From: Littorina saxatilis
Lineage: Eukaryota > Mollusca > Gastropoda > Littorinimorpha > Littorinidae
Assembly (NCBI RefSeq): GCF_037325665.1
Contig: NC_090255.1
Span: forward strand, 34,137,325 to 34,201,324
Direction of reading: 5' to 3'
DNA: 64,000 bases
The position numbers and the translations under genes were made by a program. Below the pieces are notes generated by a model, which did not search any database, was not told the DNA's origin, and saw nothing but the letters and a program-made list of their open reading frames with translations. This document shows positions 11,953-24,699 of the stretch, one piece after another (position 1 is the first letter of the stretch; the number at the start of each line of letters is the position of its first letter).

Positions 11953-12465
11953 CTGTAACAGTATACATTAGTGTATTTATGTCATTTTTGTGTGTATATT
12001 ATTTTGTGCTTTTAACTGTAAAAGAAAAATATATTGTGTATATTCTAATTATATTATTCTGTTTATAAGTCATATTTTTCAAAGTTTACTTTTCGTATCA
12101 GATTTAGAACTGTAGAAGGTGAGCATGAAAAAAATGATGGATGGACCTTGACGTGGTGGACTGGAGGAGCTCTTGTAATAGACAACTTTCGAAAATAACT
12201 CTTTCATGATTTTTAGCGGTTTGAAAGAGTAAGAGCCCCTTTACCTCAGCCAAGCTTTTCACAACATCTGGAGCATGTTCCACGCTTCCGGTCGGCTATA
12301 TCCTGCGATCGGGACGAACAACTAAGTCTGTTGTGCGAGCGTGCGCACAATACGCTACCCTTTTCTTTCAAAAATCAGCGTTCACGAGTTCATCGGAGTT
12401 TGCAATTTGTTGCGGAAATGCATGATCGCTGGCACGTAGTGATCGCTCACAATTTGTTTTGATCG
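11951..12465. other. TLR downstream flank and LTR-element target site
   Basis: No gene is seen. The last five bases (AGGTC, 12466-12470) are the target duplicated by the LTR element. Confidence 0.5.
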
Positions 12466-12470
12466 AGGTC

Positions 12471-14069
12471 TGTCACGATCGGGTGACAGAGACCAAGAAA
12501 GCGTCACTCAGTGGAGTGCCTGTTCTGGGTCAATGTATGATAGAAAGCGCCTGTGCGTGATATTGGACACAGCAGAGTTTTTGCTGACAGTGCTCCCGAG
12601 CACGGATGTTTTGAAACGCACGAGCTTCACAGTGCAGGTTTCTGCTGTCATAGGGCTGACGGTTTTTCTTGCTGACAGCGCGCACGGGATTTTCAGGGAT
12701 TGAGTTTCTCGTGTCTTTTTCCTGTTTGGGGAGGCAAAACTGTGTATAGCTGGACTGGTTTGGTGACAAGGTCAGTCACGTGTATTTGGCTAGGTGGTCT
12801 GTCAGAGACTCAAGGACGACACACTTGACACCCAGCGGCAGAAGGGGAAGGACCTAACACACAGTTACTAGAGTATGATGGTTTTTCACCGAGTATCATA
12901 TTCGGCACTCTAGGGGAACTTCCACAAGTTATTCCTTTCCTCTGCCACGTATTTTGCTGAGGACAAGTCGTCACATTTCCTTCGTCGGCGATGGCTTTCG
13001 CATAAGGATTCGACAAGGGGTTCTGGACGTTTTGGGTCACTGTTGACGAACAGAGACTGTTCCAGGGAGGAGGCGGACTTTGCTTCCATTGAGAGTTACA
13101 ATCATAGGCTTTTGAGGTAATAAATCATTATTTAACGCTGTTGATGAGTCTGTGTTGTGGAATGAAATACTCTCTGTTGTTCTTTCCAGGTTAGCGCATA
13201 ATTTACTCTCTGTGACGCTAAAATACTAATCTGTATATGGTTTTTGCAGATAGGGAGAGAAGGACGGAAAATGGCTGTTTTGTTGTTGTAAAAAGTCAGT
13301 TTGTGCAGGCCCACGTGCTCGATGAGATATTTAAAGATGACATGTTTTAAGGTGGTGGGTGAGGGGTAGCTGATATGTTTAGTGCACCGATGCTTTCTGT
13401 TTGCAGCCTTCCTTCGTTTCGTTCGTTCGTTTCGTTCGTTCGTTACGTACCTGTAACATCTGCACGGCTGACTCTGGCGGGAACTGTTGAGGCTACGCTA
13501 ACCAGGAGACCGGCTAACCAGCGGACCGGCTAACCAGCGAACCGGCTAACCAGCGGACCGGCTAACCAGCGGACCGGCTAACCAGCGGACCGGCTAACCA
13601 GCGAACCGACTAACCAGCATACCGGCTAAGCAGCAGCAGCAGAGATAAAGCTAAGTGCACCATGTCGTACGCACCCCGTTGACCACCGTTGTCTTTTCGT
13701 ATCTATGATTTCATTGGAGTAGGGACAACGTGGGGTGTGTGACACCTGCACGAACTAGAGCTTTTCGAACAGAACATTCTCATTTGACTGTATTTACACG
13801 GGTTCAGCGTGTTACTATAATTTTCTACATACTACTGGCATTTTGTCAGTGAACACTGGTTTTTTACGTGTTGAGAACGTAAAAGGAACATATTTTGAGT
13901 GAAGGCTCGAGGGAGGTGGAGAGTTTATATATAAACAGGCGTCTGAAACTTATACTTTTGTTGACTCTATTTAATTGTATGCCTGCGAGAGTGGATCGTG
14001 GTGTGGTTAGTTAATTAGTAGTAATTAACCGGTTCATAATCACCTTGAGTGATATATTGAAACGTGACA
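12471..14069 (+). repeat. 5' LTR
   Basis: TG...CA-bounded repeat matching 18006-19604 at a constant offset of 5535 bp. It contains a minisatellite at 13498-13632 and CGTT-rich runs near 13430. Confidence 0.95.
13498..13632 (+). repeat. 16-bp minisatellite inside the LTR
   Basis: About seven copies of a unit centred on CGGCTAACCAGCGGAC. The same array sits in the other LTR (19033-19167), so it predates the insertion. Confidence 0.9.
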
Positions 14070-14779
14070 CGTGGGGGCCAAGCCGGGATTTACTCAGTTA
14101 ATTTCCAACTGATAAAGACCCACCAATTAAGGAGAACTAAGAGCAGATAATCTCGTCAGTGCTCGACTTATTTTCTGCTTGGTGCTACCCTTTTTTGTAT
14201 AGTTTTGATCATATACCACACCTTAAGCGATTCACATCTTGCAGGAAATGTAAATTGTAATTTGTGAGTTATTGTATGCGCTAACTGTGATTACTTCCCT
14301 TTCCTTTGTTTGTGAATCTTTGTTGTTGTACGTTCAGAGTTTTCCGTTGCAGAGAGCTGAGCGGGGTTAGCGGATTTGTTATTCGTTTTACTCAGTTTTC
14401 TCTACATTGTTGTTTCGCATTCCGTAACAGGTTACATTTTCTACCGTCTTGTTTTACTTGGATTTTTCTCCATATTTTGACTTTGTTGGAATTTTGGGGG
14501 GGAAGGGTCCGAGGACTTCTGTCCTAACCAAGGCTGTGGGAGACACTCTGTTTCACCGCAAAAAGCAGCCGATAAAGTAGGCCACGGCTGTGGGAAACAC
14601 TTTGTTTCACCGCAGAAAGCAGCCATAAAGTAGGCTACGCGATTTGTTCTACACCGTTTGGATTTTTCTTCTGCATTTTCCGGTTGCTGGATTTTTGTAT
14701 CCACCGCTTTCGTCACCGCGTATTCTAGCTATAGCTGCGTTAGACTTACTTTTGTGATAAAGCTTTGCTAAAACTAACC

Positions 14780-17700
14780 ATGGCTACAGGGGGATCTCCG
14801 ACGAGGAGAATAACTTTCGAGACTCCTGGCAGTGAGCAACCGACTGAGCGAGACGCACGCGTTAGAGCCCGAAGCGTTCTAAAACGCTTAGAAGTGGAAC
14901 GGAAGGAAGAATTTGAGCGACTGACAAGAAAAGAAGAACGTGACAGACAGGACAAGAAGGACGAACTTGACAGACAAGAAAGAGAACGACAGGCCGAACG
15001 ACAGGCAGAACGAGACAGACAGGAAAGGAAAGACGAACGTGACAGACAGGACAAGAAAGAGAAAGACGAACTTGACAGACAAGAAAGAGAACGACAGGCC
15101 GAACGTGACAGACAAGAAAAGAAAGACGAACGTGACAGACTAGACCGGAAGGAACAGGCGGATCGCGATCTCCAGCTAGAACTAGCTAGGCTACAGGCCG
15201 AGAAGGGTACGCTTACTCAGGCTAGCGCGCCGACGTTTGTTGCCGACCGTACGAGACTGCCGACGTTCGACGATGACAAGGACGAGCTCGACGACTTTTT
15301 ACGCCGGTTTGAGCGCATTGCATCCGACCAGAAGTGGGAAGAGGCCACGTGGGCTAGCCGCCTTAGCACCTGCTTAAAAGGACGCGCATTGCAGCTCTAC
15401 AACGCTTTGGACGACGACGAGGCGAGAGACTATCAGGCACTAAAGAAGGCGTTACTCCAGCGCTTCAACCTGACTGCGGAAGCCTACAGACGACGTCTGC
15501 GTAACAGCAAGAGACTGAGCGGCGAGCTGAGTCATCAGTTTGTGGCACGCCTTAACCTCTACCTGCGGCGCTGGGTGGAGATGGCCGAAAAGGACTGGAC
15601 CGTCAACGACCTTGCCGACCTCATAGTCATGGAACAACTGATGTCCAGCCTGCGACCTGAGGTGGTGACCTTCGTGCAGGAGCACCAGCCCAAGACTACT
15701 CAGGAGGCAGCCGACTGGATCAGAGTGCACGAGGACGCCCAGGCGATCTCCGGCAAATCTTCAGGCTCACGGCCAGGAAAAACGGGAAATTCGGGTTCTT
15801 CAGGACCCAAGGACGGGAAGGACGATCAGGGACACAAGGGATCGAGTTCCAGAACTGACATCCAGTGTTACTACTGCAACAAGCGGGGCCACGTGAAGAA
15901 GGACTGCCACAAGAGACAGGCTGACCAGAAGGGCGTACACTTCGTTGGCAGTGAGGAGTTCAGGGACGTCACGAGCTCATGCACCATCCCACAACTCTGC
16001 GTTCCGTGCTCCAGGAAACATTTCCAGCCCCACTGCAACGTCTACGTTAACGGAGTGAAGGGCGAAGGTCTGCGGGACACAGGGGCAGACATGATAGTGG
16101 TTCGGGCGAGTCTAGTTCCAGCCATGGCCTACACAGGAGACAGCATCAGGGTGAGAATGGCCGAGGCATCTCACGCTTACGACTTGAACACGGCAGTGAT
16201 CAAGGTCGTAACCCCGTTGTTCACGGGGACCATTGTGGCCGTCGTCATGGACGATCCTCCATGCGACCTGCTCATTGGAAACCGGGTTCAGTTTGTGGAC
16301 GGCGTCACCAGGGAGGTTCCCGTTTATCGGTCTCCCGACGTCATTTCAGTGCTCACGCGGGCACAGGCGGAGCGAGAGGACAAACCTCTCAAACCCCTAC
16401 CTGCTGCACGAGCTGCCCTGGGGAACGTGACCCCCGCGCTTCTCGCGAAGGCTCAGGATTCTGACCCGACCTTAGCTACTCCTCGGGAGCACGCGAAGTC
16501 GGGGAAGGTGAAGCTGAGCGGGAAGCATGGGAGGTCAAAGTTCCTCAGGGACAAGAAGTTGCTCTACCGTGAGTTCAGCAACCAAGAAGGTACATTCAAA
16601 CAGGTTGTCGTGCCTCGCGAGTTTCGCGAGGGTGTCATGGCAACGGCACACGACTCGATTCTGGGAGGTCATCTTGGTACCAAGAAGACCACGGATCGTG
16701 TCTGGCGCCACTTTTACTGGCCAGGCATCTGCACGGATGTCCGACGTTTCTGTGCGTCCTGCGATAAGTGCCAGAAGGTGGTTGCCAAAGGAAGGGTGAG
16801 GAAGGTCCCCTTAGAGAAGATGCCGCTCATCGACGAACCCTTTCGTCGGGTGGCAGTGGACATCATCGGGCCCATCTTGCCTGCGTCTGAGGACGGAAAC
16901 AGATACATTTTGACCATGGTGGACTACGCTACTCGATACCCAGAGGCGATCCCTCTGAAATCGATTGAAGCCACGCGAGTAGCTGAGGCTCTGGTTACTA
17001 TGTGGTCCCGGCTGGGAATTCCATCAGAGGTACTCACCGACAGAGGCACGCAGTTCACGGGAGGAGTGATGGCGGAGGCAGCACGACTGCTATCACTGGA
17101 GCAGCACTTCACCACTCCTTACCATGCTCAGTGCAACGGACTGGTGGAAAGGTTCAATGGCACCTTGAAGACCATGCTGAGGAAACTAGCTCAGGAGAAA
17201 CCACGCACGTGGGACAGGTACATCCCAGCATTGCTTTTTGCATACCGCGAGGTTCCTCAGGAGAGCTTGGGTTTTTCCCCATTTGAGTTGTTGTACGGCA
17301 GACAGGTACGCGGTCCCATGGCTATCCTGCGTCAGGCTTGGACAGACGAAGAAGCTGACGAGGAGGTGCAGACGACAGCGACCTACATCGTAGAACTCAG
17401 GAACAGGATTGAAGAGACCTGCAAACTGGCTCAAGAGAACCTGGGAAGAGCAGCACAGCGTTACGCGCGAGGATTCGACCGCAAGGCACGGCCGCGCAGC
17501 TTCAAGATTGGAGAACGGGTGTTACTACTTCTACCTGTCAAACACAACAAGCTACAACTGCAGTGGCAAGGACCTTTTGAGGTGACAGCGAAAGTGGGCC
17601 AGAACGACTACAGGATCATGATGCACGGGAAAGCACGCCTGTACCACGCCAACCTGCTGCGCGCCTACATAGAGAGGACAGCCTACGGGGAGAAGAACAA

Positions 17701-17932
17701 AGACCAGAAGAACAAAGACAAGAAGACAGAGAAGGTTGCAGTCATCAGGGGTGAAACGAGGGGTTGCTCGTTCTTGAGGACGACCTTTCTGTCTGGAAAC
17801 AGACCATCAACCTCTGCAATATCTTCGGGTTGCAAGGTTGGCAAACGCCAGACTTATGCGCTGGGCGTTGATTCTCCAACCGTACCAATTCACGGTACGC
17901 GTCATTCCGGGCGCCAACAATGTTGGAGCTGA
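14780..17932 (+). mobile_element. gag-protease-integrase reading frame of the LTR element
   Basis: One long frame opens at an ATG in good context (ACCATGG). In order it shows a highly charged coiled-coil stretch of Arg/Glu/Asp/Lys repeats (about 14880-15170), a gag-like region, a zinc knuckle CYYCNKRGHVKKDC (about 15868-15910) and a protease motif LRDTGADMIVV (about 16069-16100). An integrase follows, with an HHCC-type zinc-binding part (about 16650-16780), a catalytic core (about 16850-17230) and a C-terminal YHANLLRAY segment (about 17640). Treated as part of a fossil element. Confidence 0.88.
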
Positions 17933-18005
17933 CTTTCTCTCTCGGGCTGTAGAGGAGAACATGACTGTGAGCGAAACCGAGGTTTCGTCTTGAAGAGGGG
18001 AGGTG

Positions 18006-19604
18006 TGTCACGATCGGGTGACAGAGACCAAGAAAGCGTCACTCAGTGGAGTGCCTGTTCTGGGTCAATGTATGATAGAAAGCGCCTGTGCGTGATATTG
18101 GACACAGCAGAGTTTTTGCTGACAGTGCTCCCGAGCACGGATGTTTTGAAACGCACGAGCTTCACAGTGCAGGTTTCTGCTGTCATAGGGCTGACGGTTT
18201 TTCTCGCTGACAGCGCGCACGGGATTTTCAGGGATTGAGTTTCTCGTGTCTTTTTCCTGTTTGGGGAGGCAAAACTGTGTATAGCTGGACTGGTTTGGTG
18301 ACAAGGTCAGTCACGTGTATTTGGCTAGGTGGTCTGTCAGAGACTCAAGGACGACACACTTGACACCCAGCGGCAGAAGGGGAAGGACCTAACACACAGT
18401 TACTAGAGTATGATGGTTTTTCACCGAGTATCATATTCGGCACTCTAGGGGAACTTCCACAAGTTATTCCTTTCCTCTGCCACGTATTTTGCTGAGGACA
18501 AGTCGTCACATTTCCTTCGTCGGCGATGGCTTTCGCATAAGGATTCGACAAGGGGTTCTGGACGTTTTGGGTCACTGTTGACGAACAGAGACTGTTCCAG
18601 GGAGGAGGCGGACTTTGCTTCCATTGAGAGTTACAATCATAGGCTTTTGAGGTAATAAATCATTATTTAACGCTGTTGATGAGTCTGTGTTGTGGAATGA
18701 AATACTCTCTGTTGTTCTTTCCAGGTTAGCGCATAATTTACTCTCTGTGACGCTAAAATACTAATCTGTATATGGTTTTTGCAGATAGGGAGAGAAGGAC
18801 GGAAAATGGCTGTTTTGTTGTTGTAAAAAGTCAGTTTGTGCAGGCCCACGTGCTCGATGAGATATTTAAAGATGACATGTTTTAAGGTGGTGGGTGAGGG
18901 GTAGCTGACATGTTTAGTGCACCGATGCTTTCTGTTTGCAGCCTTCCTTCGTTTCGTTCGTTCGTTTCGTTCGTTCGTTACGTACCTGTAACATCTGCAC
19001 GGCTGACTCTGGCGGGAACTGTTGAGGCCACGCTAACCAGGAGACCGGCTAACCAGCGGACCGGCTAACCAGCGAACCGGCTAACCAGCGGACCGGCTAA
19101 CCAGCGGACCGGCTAACCAGCGGACCGGCTAACCAGCGAACCGACTAACCAGCATACCGGCTAAGCAGCAGCAGCAGAGATAAAGCTAAGTGCACCATGT
19201 CGTACGCACCCCGTTGACCACCGTTGTCTTTTCGTATCTATGATTTCATTGGAGTAGGGACAACGTGGGGTGTGTGACACCTGCACGAACTAGAGCTTTT
19301 CGAACAGAACATTCTCATTTGACTGTATTTACACGGGTTCAGCGTGTTACTATAATTTTCTACATACTACTGGCATTTTGTCAGTGAACACTGGTTTTTT
19401 ACGTGTTGAGAACGTAAAAGGAACATATTTTGAGTGAAGGCTCGAGGGAGGTGGAGAGTTTATATATAAACAGGCGTCTGAAACTTATACTTTTGTTGAC
19501 TCTATTTAATTGTATGCCTGCGAGAGTGGATCGTGGTGTGGTTAGTTAATTAGTAGTAATTAACCGGTTCATAATCACCTTGAGTGATATATTGAAACGT
19601 GACA
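18006..19604 (+). repeat. 3' LTR
   Basis: Partner of 12471-14069. The AGGTC duplication follows directly. Confidence 0.95.
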
Positions 19605-19744
19605 AGGTCACGTGGGTTTGGCGTATGGTCACGTGAGTTTAGGAAAACACTCTTGCTTAGCGAACACTTCCAGTGATCAGCAAGCCATCGAAGGCGATAA
19701 CTAGCTCCAATGGTTATATTTTCGAAAGAAAACATATCAAACCG

Positions 19745-19860
19745 AGCGTTAACCAGAAGGGAAAGTAAAAAAAAAAAAAACGGTCTGCATAACATGACAA
19801 AAGGGCAATAGATCTAGAAATATCACTTAAACAGCTTCCCAAAATGCATGATGTGAGGCC
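19745..19860. other. Intergenic, with a poly-A tract
   Basis: An A run at 19767-19780 and no gene. The ORF over it is not supported. Confidence 0.4.
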
Positions 19861-19868
19861 AAACAAAC

Positions 19869-20057
19869 ATATATGTTGGTTAAGGGTAACCCGACCGACC
19901 CTATTTTTTCATTTCTCAAAACAATTTTTTTTTTAAACCTCTGGCACATTTTGCGAACCATACCGAGACTAAAAATAAATTTAAAGATTAAAAAAAAAAG
20001 CCGACCTACCGACCCTTTTTTTGGGGGGGGGTGATGCTACCCTAAACCAACATATAG
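19869..20057. mobile_element. Small TIR element (MITE)
   Basis: The ends ATATGTTGGTTAAGGGTA and TACCCTAAACCAACATAT are inverted copies around about 150 bp of non-coding, T/A-rich sequence. Family unknown. Confidence 0.7.
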
Positions 20058-20159
20058 CTTAGATGTGTTTCGCCTTACTAAAGTTGGTATATTTTTTTCT
20101 TTTTGTTGAATAAAAGCGATGAAAAAATAGCTCATTTTGCCCGTATTCAAAGCTAAGGC

Positions 20160-20457
20160 CTAAAAAAAAAAATAGGTGTGGTTCCGGTAACCCGACCTAC
20201 CCTATTTTTAGGGGCCGACCCTATAACTTGTTTTTACATTTGTCAAAAAAAAGAAAACCCAACAACAAGAAAACGAGTGCAGAAAACGCAATGAAAGCGA
20301 AAGAGCTCGAGTCTCACACTTATTTCCCTGTCAAGTAGGTTTATTTTGTACACATTAGAAAAAAAAGTTTAAAAAAAATAGTGATTGCCTACCTTCCTAC
20401 CCTATGTTTTTTGGCTATGTTACCTTAACCACACCTATTTTTTTTTTTTTTTTTTGG
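20160..20457. mobile_element. Small TIR element related to 1418-1568
   Basis: AAATAGGTGTGGTT on the left is inverted as AACCACACCTATTT on the right. The right half repeats at 1418-1568. Non-coding. Confidence 0.7.
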
Positions 20458-21153
20458 CCTAAGACTTCTTGTAACATTTTGCTTTCAGAAACCAAAACCT
20501 TGTATTCAAAGCTGTTTTATTAATAATTATGATGTGCATCTAAGAACACGCTTCGTGTAATAGAAACGTGGACTAGTTAATGATTTTTTAATTTTTTTTA
20601 TTCTCTTTTCGTGGATTTTTTGTTTTTTACATGTATATTCTGTACATTACAGGACATCACCTAAACAAGGGGACAAAAACATAAAACAGAAACACACCTG
20701 GACAATTACAACACACATGGGTGAGGGGGGAGGGGGGATTAGGGCTTGGTGGTCGCAGTATATCAAAAATATGTTAAAAAAAAAGAACCAAAGGGTTACA
20801 TCAAAACATGCATATGCAAGCGCCAATCCTTGTAAAATGTATCTAATGTATTACTCATTACTGCGTTATACTTTTCACAAATAAATCTTTGCTTAAAATG
20901 TCAACTAAATGTCTGAAAATGAGGGATCTTTTTGTTCATTTTGGAAATATATACATGGTGTTTGGCACAAATTACTAACACATCAAAAACTTTATCCGTG
21001 ACTGCATTGTTCGCAACTCCAAAAAGAACCAGTTCTTTAGAAACTTTTAAATTGTCACAATGGGTGCAGTTCGCCCTTAATGATTAGTGCACATTGTGAT
21101 TTTGGAAACTCTGCTTTCACAAAACGTTGCATGTTTTTTCCTCGCACTTACCA
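20458..21153. other. Intergenic, no gene seen
   Basis: AT-rich sequence with homopolymer runs and no supported coding or RNA feature. Confidence 0.5.
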
Positions 21154-21431
21154 CAGGGGCGGACGAGGGGGGGGGGGTGCACAGGGTGCAGGTGCACCCC
21201 CCCTCCAGCAAAAAAAGAATAATAATAAAAATTTGGAAAGCTGATTCTATGACCAGTTCTAAGTTCAAATGGCACCAGATGGCACCATTTTGCTTCTTTG
21301 GGCCAAAACAAATTCCGGGGGGGCATGCCCCCGGACCCCCTTAGCAAATTCGGGCGCTTCGCGCCCATCACATTCACTTTAGATTCAAAGTGCACCCCCC
21401 CCCTTACAAAGCAACTGATCAGCCCCTGTAG
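21154..21431. mobile_element. MITE with CAGGGGCGG / CAGCCCCTG ends
   Basis: G- and C-rich termini enclose non-coding sequence. TACCA occurs just outside on the left (21149-21153) and at 21432-21436 on the right, which would be a 5-bp duplication if the element ends at 21431. It resembles the MITEs at 2525 and 48655 in style. Confidence 0.6.
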
Positions 21432-21730
21432 TACCACACTATCATTAATCCTCTGATGTCCCTTTTGTCACTGAATTTTGAGTCTCTCCCTTACTTGCCT
21501 CGGAAGACCGTTCCCTTGACTAGCACTACGGTTCTATCAATCTAATGGAGGCCGTCTTATATCCCCAATTTATTCTACTGTAATATAGACTGAGAAAAAA
21601 AGATGTTTGTGACAAATGTTGCACCCATTTCAAAGCACTGATTCCCGTGTCATGTAATTTAAACGTTGCATGCCATTTAAGGCAGTAAACTTGACTATAT
21701 GGCGCAACTTTCGGATCACATATATATATT

Positions 21731-21876
21731 AACAGCTATTGTGTTTTCAGCGTAGCAATAGGGCCCGATATTTAGACGAGACAAGTATAATGCCGACGAG
21801 TCGAAGACGAGTCGCATTATACTTGTTCGAGTCTAAATATCGGGCCCTATTGCTACGATGAAAACACAATAGCGTT
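21731..21876. mobile_element. Foldback palindrome with 63-bp arms
   Basis: Left arm 21731-21793 and right arm 21813-21876 are near-perfect reverse complements around a 19-base centre, including GGGCCCGATATTTAGAC. This is a hairpin element. Confidence 0.8.
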
Positions 21877-22710
21877 TATATAGCTATTCTGACATTAAAT
21901 TCTGTGTTAAAATCATGTTTTTGTCAGCAACAAGGACCAGAATGGTCCATGTCGTTGATTGCAGACGACGGTTCCCTTTCTGCATGAAGCCACGGAAATA
22001 ACCGAACATTGAAAAACCCACGGACATGTATTACGGAGAAAACTCAAGATAACCGGATGCTTAGCATTACGTCAATATCTTAGGAATCATATGACGTTAT
22101 GACGTATCATGCTTGCCTACGTAGATTGTATGTTCGAAAGTCTGACTTCTGTTGGGAATTGCGCGTGGTGAAGACTGCGGTAAATCTGTAGATGATAAGA
22201 GAACAAGGATTGTCTCAGAAGAAACGACGAAATGTTTCAGACCAGTAACTTCATTTCAACATTGCACTACACAATGGACGTTCTATGTGACAGGAGAGTT
22301 TGCTGATTTTGTGTTAAACATTGGTGATTGGAGAGATCGTCTGCAAAAATCAGAGATAGGTCGCTTCAGATTGCAGCTTCTGGAAATTTGCAAGGTTTGC
22401 TGCCAGTTAAAGAACTGGATTTTACACGTAATGTATGTCATGTACAGTAAGCAACAACAAAAACACACACAAAGCAAATTGCATCGTCTGTCGACTAGCC
22501 ACAGACACAAGCCTGGCGAGGTATGCGTGTACTTTATACACGTGGAAGAAACCGGAACCATGCGTCTTTGTTATTGCCGATATCGTTTGGATATCGGCAA
22601 AAATGGCCAACTTTCGTAGCGTTATGCTTTGATGATCGGAAAAGGGATGTGTGAGACCATCCAATCACAGCCCCCGAATCCCCCCACGTGTCCATCAGAA
22701 TAGCTATATA
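21877..22710. mobile_element. Probable TIR element beside the palindrome
   Basis: TATATAGCTATTCTGA at 21877 is inverted as CAGAATAGCTATATA near 22695-22710. A 155-codon ORF (22152-22619) lies inside but matches no family I know. A perfect small palindrome GCCGATATCG...GATATCGGC lies near 22575. Confidence 0.5.
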
Positions 22711-22951
22711 CAGGGATCACGTGACCATCTCTGAAATAAAGCTACCCCAATATCGACCACACACAAAGGTATGGTACCAATTAAGAAATCGACAAATAAT
22801 AATATGCATTAAGTGCACAACTTGGTAACTTTTACATAATTATGAGAACAAATCAAATCAATTATCTACCTAAAATAGGTTGTTATCATTATGTCTAGCA
22901 GGCTTGCATACGTGATTCTTTTGTAATATATATGACATTCCTGCTGATACA

Positions 22952-23239
22952 AGTGTCAATTGCATGAGCGGCCCAAATCAAGGGTGTGCTGGTGTCAATT
23001 GCATGAGCGGCCCAAATCAAGGGTGTGCTGGTGTCAATTGCATGAGCGGCCCAAATCAAGGGTGTGCTGGTGTCAATTGCATGAGCGGCCCAAATCAAGG
23101 GTGTGCTGGTGTCAATTGCATGAGCGGCCCAAATCAAGGGTGTGCTGGTGTCAATTGCATGAGCGGCCCAAATCAAGGGTGTGCTGGTGTCAATTGCATG
23201 AGCGGCCCAAATCAAGGGTGTGCTGGTGTCAATTATAAG
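22952..23239 (+). repeat. 39-bp minisatellite, seven identical units; possible coding repeat
   Basis: Seven exact units plus a partial one. As 39 is 13 codons, several frames stay open on both strands. On the plus strand one frame gives 13-residue repeats CMSGPNQGCAGVN and then YKGYHDKNRCIP directly before a good donor (CCA|GTAAGA at about 23270). A possible acceptor precedes the array. This could be an exon of a cysteine-repeat protein, or only an array with a convenient period. Confidence 0.9.
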
Positions 23240-23435
23240 GGATACCATGACAAGAATCGCTGTATTCCAGTAAGAACCCTGTGAATTGCTTTGCAACTGT
23301 TAGGATATGATAATTCCTACACACAAGAAGTTCTTTGGATTGTTGCAAGTATTTGTTGAGATGTTGTGCAATGTTCCGGAAAGAGTTTTAAATCTTGCCA
23401 TAGGTTTGTTGGATTAGATCCCAACAAAATCATGA

Positions 23436-23560
23436 AATCACATGCTTTAATAATAATAATAATAACGATTACTTATATAGCGCGTAAACCTCGTGGTGAC
23501 GTGCCCAGAGCGCTTTACACTTACACAATCATAATACAAACAAGGAAAGAGAACTAAATC
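23436..23560 (-). repeat. SINE-like 3' part after a TAA tract
   Basis: A (TAA)n tract is followed by ACTTATATAGCGCG and AGAGCGCTTTACAC, a motif pair common in SINE 3' parts. A shorter relative lies at 26140-26205. Confidence 0.5.
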
Positions 23561-23579
23561 CGAATAAATTCAAACATGG

Positions 23580-23609
23580 TCACACACACCCACACACGCA
23601 CGCACACAC

Positions 23610-23659
<50 letters not shown>

Positions 23660-23690
23660 ACACACGCGCACACACACGCACACACACAAT
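23580..23690. repeat. (CA)n microsatellite
   Basis: CA array with CG and TA interruptions. Confidence 0.95.
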
Positions 23691-24659
23691 CTTTGTTTCG
23701 TCATTGTCAATGTTCAGGTAACCCGCAATGTCATTCCATGTACGCATACGTTATTCTAGTACAACACACACAGGCACATACACATCCTTTCAGATAAATG
23801 ATTAATACATATACTGCCAATTAATTATCGATGAACATCAGAAATCTACTCATTGAAAACATTCTAGTAAGAGACGAATAGATACACATTCAAATAGTTT
23901 CTGTTTGCCATTGTGGCCATTTACATTTAGGACATATAGACAGAGAAAAACGAAACACGATAAACATAATATATGCGAAGAGATGGTGCCGATTGCATGA
24001 CGTATTAATCTGTCTGAACACCATCAGTCAATTTTAAACACTGTCTTTCAGAGAAGACACATGATAGCGCTAGTCAACGCCAGACAACAGTCTTGTGGAG
24101 CTATGTAAAAGGTATTGGGCATTAAAAGTCAACATCCCACACGAACACATGTCAGGTTTTGTACACATCACTGTTTATACAGTATTAAAAAAACCCAGCA
24201 CTTACATAAAGGTGTAACGATCTAAACAGAATAAGGATTTTACAAAGGCTTTTGGGCGAAAAATCAAACAGCAAACAAACAGGCAAACATCATTAAAGTA
24301 CAAGCACTTTAAAATGCTTTACACAAAAGCACCTCGAATTCAACCCATAGTAACAATGATATACGAGCATACAAAGATAAGATTCTATAACCAACAAAAT
24401 GTAGGTGTAGAAGTGTTAAAAAACAAACAAACAAACAAAAGCTTAGAAACAAGAGCAGTAAGCAAACAACCAACCGACAATAAACAAACTTATCTCAAGG
24501 CACTTTTTCTCACGAATCACATACACGCATCACTTTACAGCTTGATTGTTATAAGTGCTTTGCTCATTTCAGTTCACACATGGGTAAAGGGCAGATACGT
24601 CCGGGCAAGACTTGAGTTCCAGATTGTTGGGACTTCGACAATCTGATTTGAGTTAAATT
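23691..24659. other. Intergenic, no gene seen
   Basis: AT-rich. A 110-codon ORF at 24314-24646 has no recognisable family, so I do not call it. Confidence 0.45.
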
Positions 24660-24699
24660 ATATGAACTGTAAGGAGCAGCTAGGATGAGAATCTCGATC

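Larger units (their letters stand above)
12471..19604 (+). mobile_element. Young Ty3/Gypsy-type LTR retrotransposon (fossil copy)
   Basis: LTRs of 1599 bp (12471-14069 and 18006-19604) begin TGTCACG and end CGTGACA. They differ at only about three positions, so the insertion is very recent. AGGTC is duplicated on both sides (12466-12470, 19605-19609). A primer-binding-like site follows the left LTR (14072-14088) and a purine tract precedes the right LTR (17992-18005). Parts recognised are gag, protease and integrase. I do not see the full set of pol parts in the usual order, so I read it as broken, with about one large break. Confidence 0.93.

Noticed and set aside
11540-11968. ORFs of His-Thr or Cys-Val repeats near many CA/GT arrays
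   Set aside because: Dinucleotide arrays keep frames open without coding.
22152-22619. 155-codon ORF
   Set aside because: It lies inside a probable TIR element and has no recognisable family or codon signal.
22952-23239. CRISPR-like array
   Set aside because: Identical head-to-tail units with no spacers.
24314-24646. 110-codon ORF
   Set aside because: Low-complexity AT-rich composition and no family match.
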